This document shows positions 17,296 through 24,695 of a stretch of 64,000 nucleotides of DNA, in pieces (the first letter of the stretch is position 1; every line of letters begins with the position of its first letter). Made by a program: the position numbers and the translations under genes. Location of the stretch: positions 62,001 to 126,000 of the forward strand of contig NZ_BJOG01000009.1 in the NCBI RefSeq assembly GCF_006540085.1. The letters are read 5' to 3'. This stretch comes from Microbacterium oxydans (GTDB lineage: Bacteria; Actinomycetota; Actinomycetes; Actinomycetales; Microbacteriaceae). Below the pieces are notes generated by a model. It ran no database searches. It worked only from the letters and a program-made list of their open reading frames with translations, and was not told where the DNA came from.

Positions 17296-18380
17296 CGCGC
17301 GTTCTCCTCGGTCGTGATGGCGATCGTCGTGCCGGCTGCGGCTGCGGTCGCAGCCGCGCCGGCGGTGCGCGCGCTGCGGCGGGCGGCGCGGCCCTTCGGT
17401 GCATCCCCGGTGGAGATGCGTCGGGAGATGAGGAAGTTGATCACGCCGATGAGCACAATCAGCAGGAACAGCAGGATCGCGACCGCCGACGCTTCACCCA
17501 GGTTGCGCCGGAAGAACGCCAGCTCCCACAGGAACAGCACCGTCGTCTGGAACTGGCGGTCGCTGCCGCCGATGCCCCCGGCCGTCGACACGTCGAACAG
17601 ACGCGGCTCTGCGAAGATCTGCAAGCCGCCGATCGTCGCGGTGATGATCACGAAGATCAGGGTGGGACGGATCGTGGGAATCGTGATGGAGAAGAAGCGG
17701 CGAGCGGCACCGGCCCCGTCGAGGGCGGCGGACTCGTACAGGTCGCGCGGCACGGCCTGCATCGCGGCGAGCAGGATGAGGGCGTTGTAACCCGTCCAGC
17801 GGAAGTTCACCATGACCGCGATCGCGATGTGCGACAGCGCAGTGTTGTGCTTCCACTCCTGGTCGGCGATACCGATGAGGTTCAGCAGATTGTTGGCCAG
17901 GCCGTCGGCCTCGTTGAAGATGCTCGAGAAGATGATGGCGACCGCGACAGGGGTGACCACGAACGGGATGAGCACGCTCATGCGCCAGAACGTCGGGGCG
18001 CGCAGCCCGCGGTCGAGGAGGTAGGCGATCACCAGAGCGACCGCGAGCTGGGGGATCGCGGAGAGCAGGAAGATGCTCAGGGTGTTGCCGATCGAGTTCC
18101 AGAACATGGCATCGCCGAGGATCTTGGCGAAGTTGCCGACGCCGACGAACTCCCCCTCGCCCTTGAGCAGGTCCCACTCGTGCACGGCCACCCAGACCGT
18201 GTAGAGCAGCGGGAACAGGCCGACCAGCCCGAACAGCAGGAAGAACGGCGAGATGTAGAAGTACGGCGAGGCGTTCTGGTCGAACCGGGAGAGGCGGTGG
18301 CGCCAGGAGCGTTTCGCCGGGGCGTCCGAGGTCGCGGATGCGGTGCGCTGCTGCTGCGCCGGCGGTGCGGTGAGAGTCAT
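17292..18380 (-). CDS. cebF: Sugar ABC transporter permease, MalF/CebF type
   Basis: A 362-residue CUT1 permease: a cytoplasmic Ala/Ser/Arg-rich N-tail of about 35 residues, six membrane helices from about 38 on, and an EAA loop reading ESAALDGAGAARRFFSITIPTIRP. A long low-complexity Ala/Thr-rich C-terminal tail (about 325-362) is unusual but common in this group. It follows cebE, from which it is separated by a stem-loop repeat, and overlaps cebG. Confidence 0.86.
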   Translation of the reverse strand: MTLTAPPAQQQRTASATSDAPAKRSWRHRLSRFDQNASPYFYISPFFLLFGLVGLFPLLYTVWVAVHEWDLLKGEGEFVGVGNFAKILGDAMFWNSIGNTLSIFLLSAIPQLAVALVIAYLLDRGLRAPTFWRMSVLIPFVVTPVAVAIIFSSIFNEADGLANNLLNLIGIADQEWKHNTALSHIAIAVMVNFRWTGYNALILLAAMQAVPRDLYESAALDGAGAARRFFSITIPTIRPTLIFVIITATIGGLQIFAEPRLFDVSTAGGIGGSDRQFQTTVLFLWELAFFRRNLGEASAVAILLFLLIVLIGVINFLISRRISTGDAPKGRAARRSARTAGAAATAAAAGTTIAITTEENAR

Positions 18381-18397
18381 GAGGGTCCTTTGCCGGG

Positions 18398-18449
18398 GCT
18401 CCGACAGGCTCAGCCCCCCGATCTGCGGGGTCGCTGAGCCTGTCGGAGC
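18398..18449. repeat. CGACAGGCTCAG-type inverted repeat between cebE and cebF
   Basis: A 17-bp perfect stem (GCTCCGACAGGCTCAGC, 18398-18414, and complement 18433-18449; 18-base loop) sits in the 77-base cebE-cebF gap. The core matches a repeat that recurs at 37166-37240, also just after a binding-protein gene. It probably protects the cebE message or attenuates the permeases. Confidence 0.8.
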
Positions 18450-18457
18450 GGAGATGA

Positions 18458-19768
18458 TCAGCCGACGAGGTCGTTCAGCAGGCCGATGGCCTGGTCCCAG
18501 GCGCCCTGGGTGTCGGTGTCACCGCGGTCGAGGCTGCTGAGCGCCGGCCCGAAGACGTTCTCCTGGATGACCGAGTCGTCGGCGCCCTTGAACTGCGCGA
18601 CGACTCCCTTGGCACGCTCGGCGAGGATCGCGCCGGTGGGAGCGTCGTTGAAGAACGCGTTCGGCGTCGCGTCGGCCGCGAGAGTCTCCTGCGCCTTGAT
18701 CGTCGAGGGGAAGTTGCCCGCCGCAGCGGACTGCTTCACCTGCTGCTCGGGCTGGGTCAGCCAGTCGGCCAGCTCGGCCGCCGCCTCCTTGTGCTGCGAC
18801 GACTCCGGGATCGACAGGAACGCGCCGCCCCAGTTGGCCGCACCTCCGGGGAACACGTCGGCGAAGTCCCATCCGGTCGATGCGTCACCGCCGCCGGCCT
18901 CGACCTGACCCTGCACCACACCGAGCATCCAGCCCGGGCAGACGAAGGTGGCGAAGGTGCCGTCGACGAACGACTTGCCGCCGTTCCAGTCCCAGGCCGT
19001 CTGCGCGGCCGACTGGCCGCCCTCGGTCGCGGCCCCGAGCTGCTCGAAGCGCTCTTTGAGCTCGGTGTTGTCCTCGACGTTCAGCTTGCCGTCGCTCGTG
19101 TAGTAGCCCTCGTCGAGCTGATTCACCATGGCGTTCCAGACGAAGCCGGAGTGGTCGTACCAGGCCTTGCCGGTCTTCGCGGTGTAGTCGGCTCCGACCT
19201 TGAAGTAGTTCGCCCAGTCGCCGTTCAGCAGCTCGGCCACCGACTCGCGGTCGCTCGGGAGGCCGGCGGCCTCGAACGCGGCGCCGTTGTAGCAGATGCC
19301 GCTCGGGCCGATGTCGGTGCCGTAGCCGATCACGCGGCCCTCGGCGTCGGTGGCCTGGCCGTACTTCCAGTCGACCCAATCGTCCTTGCGGTCTTCGATG
19401 CCGTAGTCACGCAGGTCGACGAAGGTGTCCGAGACGTCCATGATCGCGCCGAGCCAGCCCTCTTCGATCGCGACGACGTCGCTGAGACCGGAGCCGGCAG
19501 CGATCTTGGTGAAGGCATCGGTGCGGGCGTTGCCGCCGGTGTCGATGTTCGTCGCCTCGATCTTCACATTCGGGTGCGCCTTCTCGTACTCCTTGTAGAG
19601 GTCTTCGTAGCCGAAGGTTCCGAACGTGGTCACGGTCAGTGTGACCTCTTCGTCGCCGTTCGCGTCACCGCTGCCGCCGTTGTCGCCGGAGCAGCCGGCG
19701 AGGGCGAGGGCGGATGCGGAGGCCACGGCGGCGATCGCGAGGATCCGGTGGCGGGCACGTGTGTTCAC
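18458..19768 (-). CDS. cebE: Sugar ABC transporter binding lipoprotein, CebE type
   Basis: A 436-residue family-1 solute-binding lipoprotein. A signal peptide ends in the lipobox LALAGC with C26 as the lipidated cysteine, followed by a Gly/Asp-rich linker and a two-lobe binding fold rich in Trp (DWVDWKYGQ, TAWDWNGGK), suited to stacking on glucose rings. The start is GTG 19768 with AAAGGAG 6 bases upstream. As first gene of the operon it follows two CebR-type operators. Confidence 0.86.
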   Translation of the reverse strand: MNTRARHRILAIAAVASASALALAGCSGDNGGSGDANGDEEVTLTVTTFGTFGYEDLYKEYEKAHPNVKIEATNIDTGGNARTDAFTKIAAGSGLSDVVAIEEGWLGAIMDVSDTFVDLRDYGIEDRKDDWVDWKYGQATDAEGRVIGYGTDIGPSGICYNGAAFEAAGLPSDRESVAELLNGDWANYFKVGADYTAKTGKAWYDHSGFVWNAMVNQLDEGYYTSDGKLNVEDNTELKERFEQLGAATEGGQSAAQTAWDWNGGKSFVDGTFATFVCPGWMLGVVQGQVEAGGGDASTGWDFADVFPGGAANWGGAFLSIPESSQHKEAAAELADWLTQPEQQVKQSAAAGNFPSTIKAQETLAADATPNAFFNDAPTGAILAERAKGVVAQFKGADDSVIQENVFGPALSSLDRGDTDTQGAWDQAIGLLNDLVG

Positions 19769-19812
19769 AGTTCACTCCTTTGTGGTGGTCGTGCGGTGTG
19801 GTGCTTCGGGAC

Positions 19813-19873
19813 GCGTGGGAGCGCTCCCACGCATTGAGCAGTCACTCTATGGGAGCGCTCCCACGCGTGTCAA
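19813..19873 (-). promoter_or_regulatory. cebEFG-bglC promoter with two CebR operators
   Basis: On the minus strand TTGACA (19873-19868) and TAGAGT (19849-19844) form a promoter with an 18-bp spacer. The palindrome TGGGAGCGCTCCCA lies inside the spacer (19850-19863) and recurs 34 bp downstream (19816-19829), where the symmetry extends to 20 bp (19813-19832). This 14-mer is the known CebR operator of Streptomyces. Confidence 0.88.
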
Positions 19874-19990
19874 GCCGCGCCGGTGCGGGCCCGGGGCCGT
19901 GCACAGCTCCTCAAGAATTCGCTCCTGGCACCGCCTCGGGCCCCTCGCGGGGAGCGGGGCCGGTGTTTCTGAGGAGTCGCGCACCGGCGG

Positions 19991-19996
19991 TACCCT
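19991..19996 (+). promoter_or_regulatory. -10 element of leaderless apt
   Basis: TACCCT ends 6 bp before the GTG start of apt at 20003; there is no Shine-Dalgarno sequence. Confidence 0.5.
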
Positions 19997-20002
19997 TGGG
20001 CA

Positions 20003-20536
20003 GTGCCCGACGCCACCCTCTCCCCCGCCCTCGTCCGTGCCGAAGCCCTGATCCGCAACGTGCCGGACTACCCTCAGCCGGGCATCATCTTCCGCGACAT
20101 CACGCCTCTTCTCGCCGATGCCGAGGCCCTCCGCGTGACGACGGAGGCGATCATCGAGCCCTTCGCCGGACAGTTCGACGTGATCGCGGGCATCGAGGCG
20201 CGCGGCTTCATCCTCGCCAGCGCCGCCGCCATCGCCGCAGGCGTCGGCCTGATCCCGATCCGCAAGGCCGGCAAGCTGCCCAGGCCCGCGGCGTCCGTAG
20301 ACTATGCGCTCGAGTACGGCACCGCCACGATCGAGATGCACGACGACCTGCCCGCCGGCTCGCGGGTGCTGCTGATCGACGATGTGCTCGCGACCGGAGG
20401 AACTCTCGCCGCCGGTCGCGAACTGGTCGAGCGCCTCGGCAGCCACGTGATCGGCATCTCCGTGCTGTTCGAGATCGACGGCCTCGGCGGCCGCGAAGCG
20501 GTCGGCGACCTCCACACCGTCTTCCACTCCGCCTGA
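20003..20536 (+). CDS. apt: Adenine phosphoribosyltransferase
   Basis: A 177-residue cytosolic salvage enzyme that makes AMP from adenine and PRPP. The PRPP loop VLLIDDVLATGGT is at 122-134. FRDITPLLAD (30-39) and AGIEARGFILA (62-72) are typical of Apt, and the length matches the family. The start is GTG 20003, which sits where transcription is expected to begin. It is divergent from cebE and precedes purS by 78 bases, so salvage and synthesis of purines are neighbours but purS has its own promoter. Confidence 0.93.
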   Translation: MPDATLSPALVRAEALIRNVPDYPQPGIIFRDITPLLADAEALRVTTEAIIEPFAGQFDVIAGIEARGFILASAAAIAAGVGLIPIRKAGKLPRPAASVDYALEYGTATIEMHDDLPAGSRVLLIDDVLATGGTLAAGRELVERLGSHVIGISVLFEIDGLGGREAVGDLHTVFHSA

Positions 20537-20572
20537 CTCCTCCACGGCGCCGAGCGGATGCGGCGAGGGCAG

Positions 20573-20578
20573 TAGACT
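20573..20578 (+). promoter_or_regulatory. purSQ -10 element
   Basis: TAGACT lies 36 bp before purS, predicting a start near 20585 and a leader of about 30 bases. Confidence 0.4.
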
Positions 20579-20614
20579 GGGTGCACCCCTCCGCCCGCGA
20601 CTCTTGGAGCCGTC

Positions 20615-20863
20615 ATGCCCACCATCGTCGTCGACGTCATGCCCAAGCCCGAACTGCTCGACCCGCAGGGCAAAGCCGTCTCCGGCGCCTTCGCCCGTCT
20701 CGGCGTCGAGGGCTTCACCGACGTCCGCATCGGCAAGCGTTTCGAGCTCACCGTCGAGGGCGAGGTCACCGACGAGGTTCTCGCTGAGGCCAAGCGCATC
20801 GCCGACGAGGTGCTCTCCAACTCCGTGATCGAGGACGTCGTCGGCATCGAGGTCGCGGAGTGA
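20615..20863 (+). CDS. purS: Phosphoribosylformylglycinamidine synthase subunit PurS
   Basis: An 82-residue small subunit that bridges PurQ and PurL in FGAM synthase. The sequence [19 protein letters not shown] is diagnostic, and the protein ends [12 protein letters not shown]. It overlaps purQ by GTGA. purL is not among the next genes, which is unusual for an actinobacterial purSQL cluster. Confidence 0.93.
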   Translation: MPTIVVDVMPKPELLDPQGKAVSGAFARLGVEGFTDVRIGKRFELTVEGEVTDEVLAEAKRIADEVLSNSVIEDVVGIEVAE

Positions 20864-21567
20864 CCGTCCGCATCGGCGTCATCACCTTCCCGGGCTCGCT
20901 CGACGACCGCGACGCACAGCGCGCCGTCCGCATCGCCGGCGCCGAGCCCGTCGCCCTGTGGCACGGATCGCATGACCTCGAAGGCGTCGACGCGCTCGTC
21001 CTGCCGGGTGGTTTCAGCTACGGCGACTACCTCCGCGCCGGCGCGATCGCCGCGCTCTCGCCGATCATGAGCGAGGTCAAGGATGCTGCGGCCAAGGGCA
21101 TGCCCGTGCTCGGCATCTGCAACGGCTTCCAGATGCTGGTCGAGGCGCACCTGCTGCCGGGCGGCCTGATCCGCAACAACCACCAGCACTTCGTGCGGCG
21201 CGACCAGAAGCTCACGGTCGAGAACTCCGACACCGCGTGGACCAGTGCGTTCCGCACCGGTCAGGAGATCGTGATCCCGCTGAAGAACGCCGACGGCGGC
21301 TACATCGCCGACGAGCAGACGCTCGATCGCATCGAGGGCGATGGTCTGGTGGCGTTCCGCTACGCCGGGGTCAACCCGAACGGATCACTGCGCGACATCG
21401 CCGGCCTCACCAACGCAGCGGGCAACGTCGTCGGCCTGATGCCGCACCCCGAGCACGCCACCGAGGCCGGCTTCGGTCCCGACACCGCGGCCGCGATGCG
21501 CAGCGGAGTCGACGGTGTCGACTTCTTCACGAGCGCGATCGCCGCGGTCGCCCGCGTCGCCGCCTAG
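20860..21567 (+). CDS. purQ: Phosphoribosylformylglycinamidine synthase glutaminase PurQ
   Basis: A 235-residue class-I glutamine amidotransferase that feeds ammonia to PurL in purine synthesis. The nucleophile elbow GICNGFQM has C87; the His/Glu pair of the triad is in MPHPEHA near the C-terminus. [15 protein letters not shown] is a PurQ signature. The start is GTG 20860, coupled to purS. A convergent gene follows, with a short hairpin between, so purL must be elsewhere. Confidence 0.93.
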   Translation: MTVRIGVITFPGSLDDRDAQRAVRIAGAEPVALWHGSHDLEGVDALVLPGGFSYGDYLRAGAIAALSPIMSEVKDAAAKGMPVLGICNGFQMLVEAHLLPGGLIRNNHQHFVRRDQKLTVENSDTAWTSAFRTGQEIVIPLKNADGGYIADEQTLDRIEGDGLVAFRYAGVNPNGSLRDIAGLTNAAGNVVGLMPHPEHATEAGFGPDTAAAMRSGVDGVDFFTSAIAAVARVAA

Positions 21568-21601
21568 CCTCCGTACCGCGAATCGGACCGACTCGACGCC
21601 G

Positions 21602-21619
21602 CCGACCGGTTCAGGTCGG
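21602..21619. terminator. Small hairpin between purQ and the convergent gene
   Basis: CCGACC-GGTTCA-GGTCGG gives a 6-bp GC stem 35 bases after the purQ stop and a few bases from the convergent stop. It is weak but well placed. Confidence 0.4.
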
Positions 21620-21624
21620 TCTGT

Positions 21625-22887
21625 TCAGTCGACCGGAAGGGCGAACGGGTTGTCGCCGACCGCTGCGAGCAGGTACCAGGCGGTCGCGCCGGTGTGCAGG
21701 CTGGCGTAGTACAGGTCACCGAAACCGGAGTCGAGGCCGTCGCTCGACGTGGCGACGATCCCCTTGCCATCGCCGTTCGGTGCATCGCGCTGCGCAAGCC
21801 GGATACTGCTCAGAAGCGTCTCAGCACGGTCGGCGTCGCCGTCGCCGTCACGCAGCGTGAGTGCGAGCGCGAGGTGTCCACTGCCCTCGAACCACGCCTT
21901 GGACGTATCGACCTCACTGATCGACGGCCCCGTGTAGGGACCATCTGTTGCCAGCAGGTTGGCGAGCGTCCAGTCGAGCGCCGCACCGTAGCGTGGGTCG
22001 CCCGTGGCGAGGGAGCTCCAGGTCTGGGCGTCCAGCGGGATCGGACGGGTGTTGATCGTCGAGCCGTCCAGGCCCGTGCCGGTGTTCACGTGGCCGTCTG
22101 CGCTCTGCATGGCGGCGACGAAGTCCGCGGCGACCGCCGCCCGATCCGTCCAGACCCGGGCGCCGGTGAGCTGGCCGAGCTGGGTGAAGAAACCGGCGAT
22201 GTCGCTGTTGTGCTCGGTGGACTTCCACGTCAGCGAAGTGCCGTCTTCGAGCTGACCGCCGGTGTAGCCGTAGGGCGCCCTGGTCATGTCCGCCGTGTGG
22301 TCCTGGATCCATTCACCGATCCGAACCGCGCCGTCGAGATATCGGGAGTCCCCTGTCGCGTGTGCGAGACGGGCGAGGGCCAGCCCGACCCAGGCCTGGT
22401 TTCCGGTGAAGGCGCCGGCTCCCGTGATCTCCACCCGCCCCTGACGGATGCCGTGCGGCTCGTACGACGCTCTGGTGCGCCCGTCGCCGATCGGATCGTT
22501 CTCCTGCACGAAGAGGAGGGCGTCGCCGATCGCCCGTGCGCGCCGGAGGTCGTCCGGAAGGCCGCGGGCGGTGTAGGCGATGATCACGAGGGCGTCGTCG
22601 TAGACGAAGGAGGGCGTGAAATCCCAGGTCGGAGTCGTGAAGAAGCCACCCTCGTAGCTGCGCGGCAGACAGCGGCCATCCCCGTCGCAGAACTCGTCGG
22701 TGCGCGCGTCCAGGAACTCGTACGCCAGCGCGACCGAGGCTGCCGGGTCCGCGACCGGGTCCGCCGGGGTGTCGGCTCGCGCCGCGAAGGCATCCGACAC
22801 CGCAGGCGCAGCACCCACGAGCACGGCGCCGACGACGAGCGCGGCGACGGTCACCCAGGGGGCGGATCGGCGGGCAGAACCGGACAT
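21625..22887 (-). CDS. Secreted alpha/alpha-toroid (six-hairpin glycosidase-like) protein
   Basis: A 420-residue exported protein. The signal peptide SARRSAPWVTVAALVVGAVLV is followed by Ala-rich sequence and a mature chain with repeated helical hairpins, for example ASVALAYEFLDAR, RRARAIGDALLFVQEN, YLDGAVRIGEWIQDH and RAAVAADFVAAM. Aromatic and Asp residues line up as in six-hairpin glycosidases and related lyases. I infer a polysaccharide-active or cell-wall-active enzyme but cannot name the family or substrate. I chose ATG 22887 because it gives a signal peptide directly; the upstream in-frame extension does not. Confidence 0.7.
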   Translation of the reverse strand: MSGSARRSAPWVTVAALVVGAVLVGAAPAVSDAFAARADTPADPVADPAASVALAYEFLDARTDEFCDGDGRCLPRSYEGGFFTTPTWDFTPSFVYDDALVIIAYTARGLPDDLRRARAIGDALLFVQENDPIGDGRTRASYEPHGIRQGRVEITGAGAFTGNQAWVGLALARLAHATGDSRYLDGAVRIGEWIQDHTADMTRAPYGYTGGQLEDGTSLTWKSTEHNSDIAGFFTQLGQLTGARVWTDRAAVAADFVAAMQSADGHVNTGTGLDGSTINTRPIPLDAQTWSSLATGDPRYGAALDWTLANLLATDGPYTGPSISEVDTSKAWFEGSGHLALALTLRDGDGDADRAETLLSSIRLAQRDAPNGDGKGIVATSSDGLDSGFGDLYYASLHTGATAWYLLAAVGDNPFALPVD

Positions 22888-22955
22888 CGTGACCTCTCGA
22901 AGGCGACAGCCCCCGCGGGCGGGACGCACGGGTGACACGGGGGACGATGCGAAGC

Positions 22956-22967
22956 CTGTCATGACAG
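22956..22967. promoter_or_regulatory. 12-bp palindrome upstream of the secreted toroid protein
   Basis: CTGTCATGACAG is perfectly symmetric, 69 bp before the ATG at 22887 in a 241-base gap shared with the divergent SDR gene. It may be an operator; no regulator is adjacent. The rest of the gap shows only the SDR ribosome site (AAAGGA). Confidence 0.35.
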
Positions 22968-23128
22968 CAGTCGATCGGTGAAGTGCCTTTCGGCCACACT
23001 TCGCCACGGGATGACGATGCCGCGCCTCTCGTAGCGCACGGGGCATCCCCGTGCAAGGCGTTTGCGCGATCCAGGCCCGGCGCTCAGCATGGTCACCCCG
23101 CCCCCGAACAGCCTCGAAAGGATCGCCC

Positions 23129-24025
23129 ATGTCCCGCGACCAGTACACCTTCACCGACCCGTCCGCGCTCTACTCCGACATCCAACCGCGGAAGCAGCAC
23201 ATGCCGGAGCCGGGACTCGACGCGGATCTCACCCCGCGCGCCGACCTGGGCGAGGAGTCCTACCGCGGCACCGGGCGCCTGACCGGACGCAAGGCCCTGA
23301 TCACGGGCGGCGACTCCGGCATCGGCGCTGCCACCGCGATCGCGTTCGCCCGTGAGGGCGCCGATGTCGCGATCTCGTACCTGCCGCAGGAGGAAGAGGA
23401 CGCGAGCCGGATCGCCGAGATCCTGCGGGAGGCCGGCGCGACGGTCGCCACCATCCCCGGCGACCTGCGCGACCCGGAGTACTGCCGTGCCCTCGTCGCC
23501 GAGGCGGTCGAGAAGCTGGGCGGCCTCGACGTCGTCGTCAACAACGGCGGCAAGCAGGTGTATCAGGAGTCGCTGACCGACATCACGGACGAGCAGTTCG
23601 ACGACACCTTCAAGACCAACGTCTACGCGATGTTCTGGATCACCAAGGCGGCCCTGCCTCATCTCCCCGCGGGCTCGACGATCATCAACACCACGTCGAT
23701 CCAGGCCTACTCGCCCTCCGGCATCCTGGTGGACTACGCCTCGACGAAGGCCACGATCAACGCCTTCTCCAAGGGCCTCGCGGAACAGCTCGCGCCGAAG
23801 GGCATCCGCGTGAACGCCGTAGCACCGGGGCCGATCTGGACGCCCCTGCAGCCCAGCGACGGACAGCCGAAGGACAAGCTCCCCGAGTTCGGGAAGGACA
23901 CACCCCTCGGGCGCATGGGACAGCCGGCCGAGCTCGCTCCCGCATACGTGTTCCTCGCCTCGGCGGAGTCGAGCTACGTGGCCGGGGAGACCTTGAACGT
24001 GAACGGCGGCATGCCGACCCCGTGA
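23129..24025 (+). CDS. SDR-family NAD(P)-dependent oxidoreductase (YghA/YhdF-like)
   Basis: A 298-residue short-chain dehydrogenase of the longer general-stress type, with an N-terminal extension of about 50 residues. The cofactor motif TGGDSGIG is at 59-66 and NNGG at 138-141; the catalytic S190, Y203 and K207 are in place (YASTK). The ending SYVAGETLNVNGGMPTP is typical. AAAGGA lies 7 bases before ATG 23129. Members are NADP-linked aldehyde or alcohol reductases, often stress-induced; the substrate is not clear. Confidence 0.87.
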   Translation: MSRDQYTFTDPSALYSDIQPRKQHMPEPGLDADLTPRADLGEESYRGTGRLTGRKALITGGDSGIGAATAIAFAREGADVAISYLPQEEEDASRIAEILREAGATVATIPGDLRDPEYCRALVAEAVEKLGGLDVVVNNGGKQVYQESLTDITDEQFDDTFKTNVYAMFWITKAALPHLPAGSTIINTTSIQAYSPSGILVDYASTKATINAFSKGLAEQLAPKGIRVNAVAPGPIWTPLQPSDGQPKDKLPEFGKDTPLGRMGQPAELAPAYVFLASAESSYVAGETLNVNGGMPTP

Positions 24026-24037
24026 CGCTCAGGGCGA

Positions 24038-24469
24038 TCAGGAGGCGAGGGCCGGCGGCCACACGCCGATGAGCAGTGCCATGACCACGACCGTGACCAG
24101 CTCATGCGCGATGTTGAGCGTGGTGAGTCGGGTCGATCGCCCCTCGAAAGCGTCATGGGTGATGAAGCGTGCGGCCGTGAACCCGGCCCACAGCGTGACC
24201 GCGGTGACGATCGTTCCCCAGAAGAAGGATCCGCCGTAGAAGTGCCAGGCGATCGACGAGGCACCGGCGAGGACCCAGGCCGTGATGAAGCTCACGATGA
24301 CGGTGGTGACGATGGGCCACACCGCCGTCGCGGCAGGCCGGTCCATGTCGACGTTCGCGAGCTTCGACCAGCGTGTGCCGAACACCTTCGGCGCGTACCA
24401 GATCGAGCCGACGACCATGCTCGATGCGGTGGCCAGCAGGACCGCCCAGTAGTTGATCTCGGGAACCAT
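24038..24469 (-). CDS. DUF1761-family four-helix membrane protein
   Basis: A 143-residue membrane protein of the DUF1761 family with four hydrophobic segments. The N-terminal WAVLLATASSMVVGSIWYAP with its GSIWY motif is the family signature. Function is unknown. GGAGG is 6 bases before ATG 24469, which decides the start over an upstream GTG. It is convergent with the SDR gene, 12 bases apart, and its promoter side carries a TGCATGA-type palindromic element. Confidence 0.78.
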   Translation of the reverse strand: MVPEINYWAVLLATASSMVVGSIWYAPKVFGTRWSKLANVDMDRPAATAVWPIVTTVIVSFITAWVLAGASSIAWHFYGGSFFWGTIVTAVTLWAGFTAARFITHDAFEGRSTRLTTLNIAHELVTVVVMALLIGVWPPALAS

Positions 24470-24533
24470 GACAGCCTCCACTCGTCGGATGCCTCACGAT
24501 ACTCCCGGGGCGGGCGGAAGTGCGGGTGGCACC

Positions 24534-24603
24534 TGCATGATCCTGTGACGGATGCATGACTCGGACAGCCGGGACGCTCATGCACGCGGGGAACGGTCAT
24601 GCA
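24534..24603. repeat. TGCATGA palindromic doublet element, copy 1
   Basis: TGCATGA at 24534 and 24553 (19 bp apart) and its inverse TCATGCA at 24578 and 24597 (19 bp apart) form a nested inverted repeat of 70 bp in the gap between the divergent DUF1761 and alpha-glucosidase genes. The same geometry recurs at 50257-50326. Confidence 0.75.
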
Positions 24604-24668
24604 AACGGCCAGGGCGATCCGGGGAAGTCGGGCACGCCGAACCGATTCGATCCCCGCCCTGGCATGAA

Positions 24669-24689
24669 TGTAAGCGTTTGCACTAGCCT
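24669..24689 (+). promoter_or_regulatory. Alpha-glucosidase promoter with LacI-type operator
   Basis: TGTAAGCGTTTGCA (24669-24682) is a LacI/GalR-family operator of the TGnAAnCGnTTnCA type. It abuts TAGCCT (24684-24689), a -10 box ending 6 bp before the ATG at 24696. A repressor on this site would cover the promoter; the LacI gene two ORFs down is the likely ligand-sensing partner. Confidence 0.75.
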
Positions 24690-24695
24690 GTTCCC

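Noticed and set aside
24534..24603. TGCATGA copies as RY-type or sporulation promoter boxes
   Set aside because: Inverted orientation, fixed 19-bp doublets and presence in a convergent gap do not fit a promoter element.
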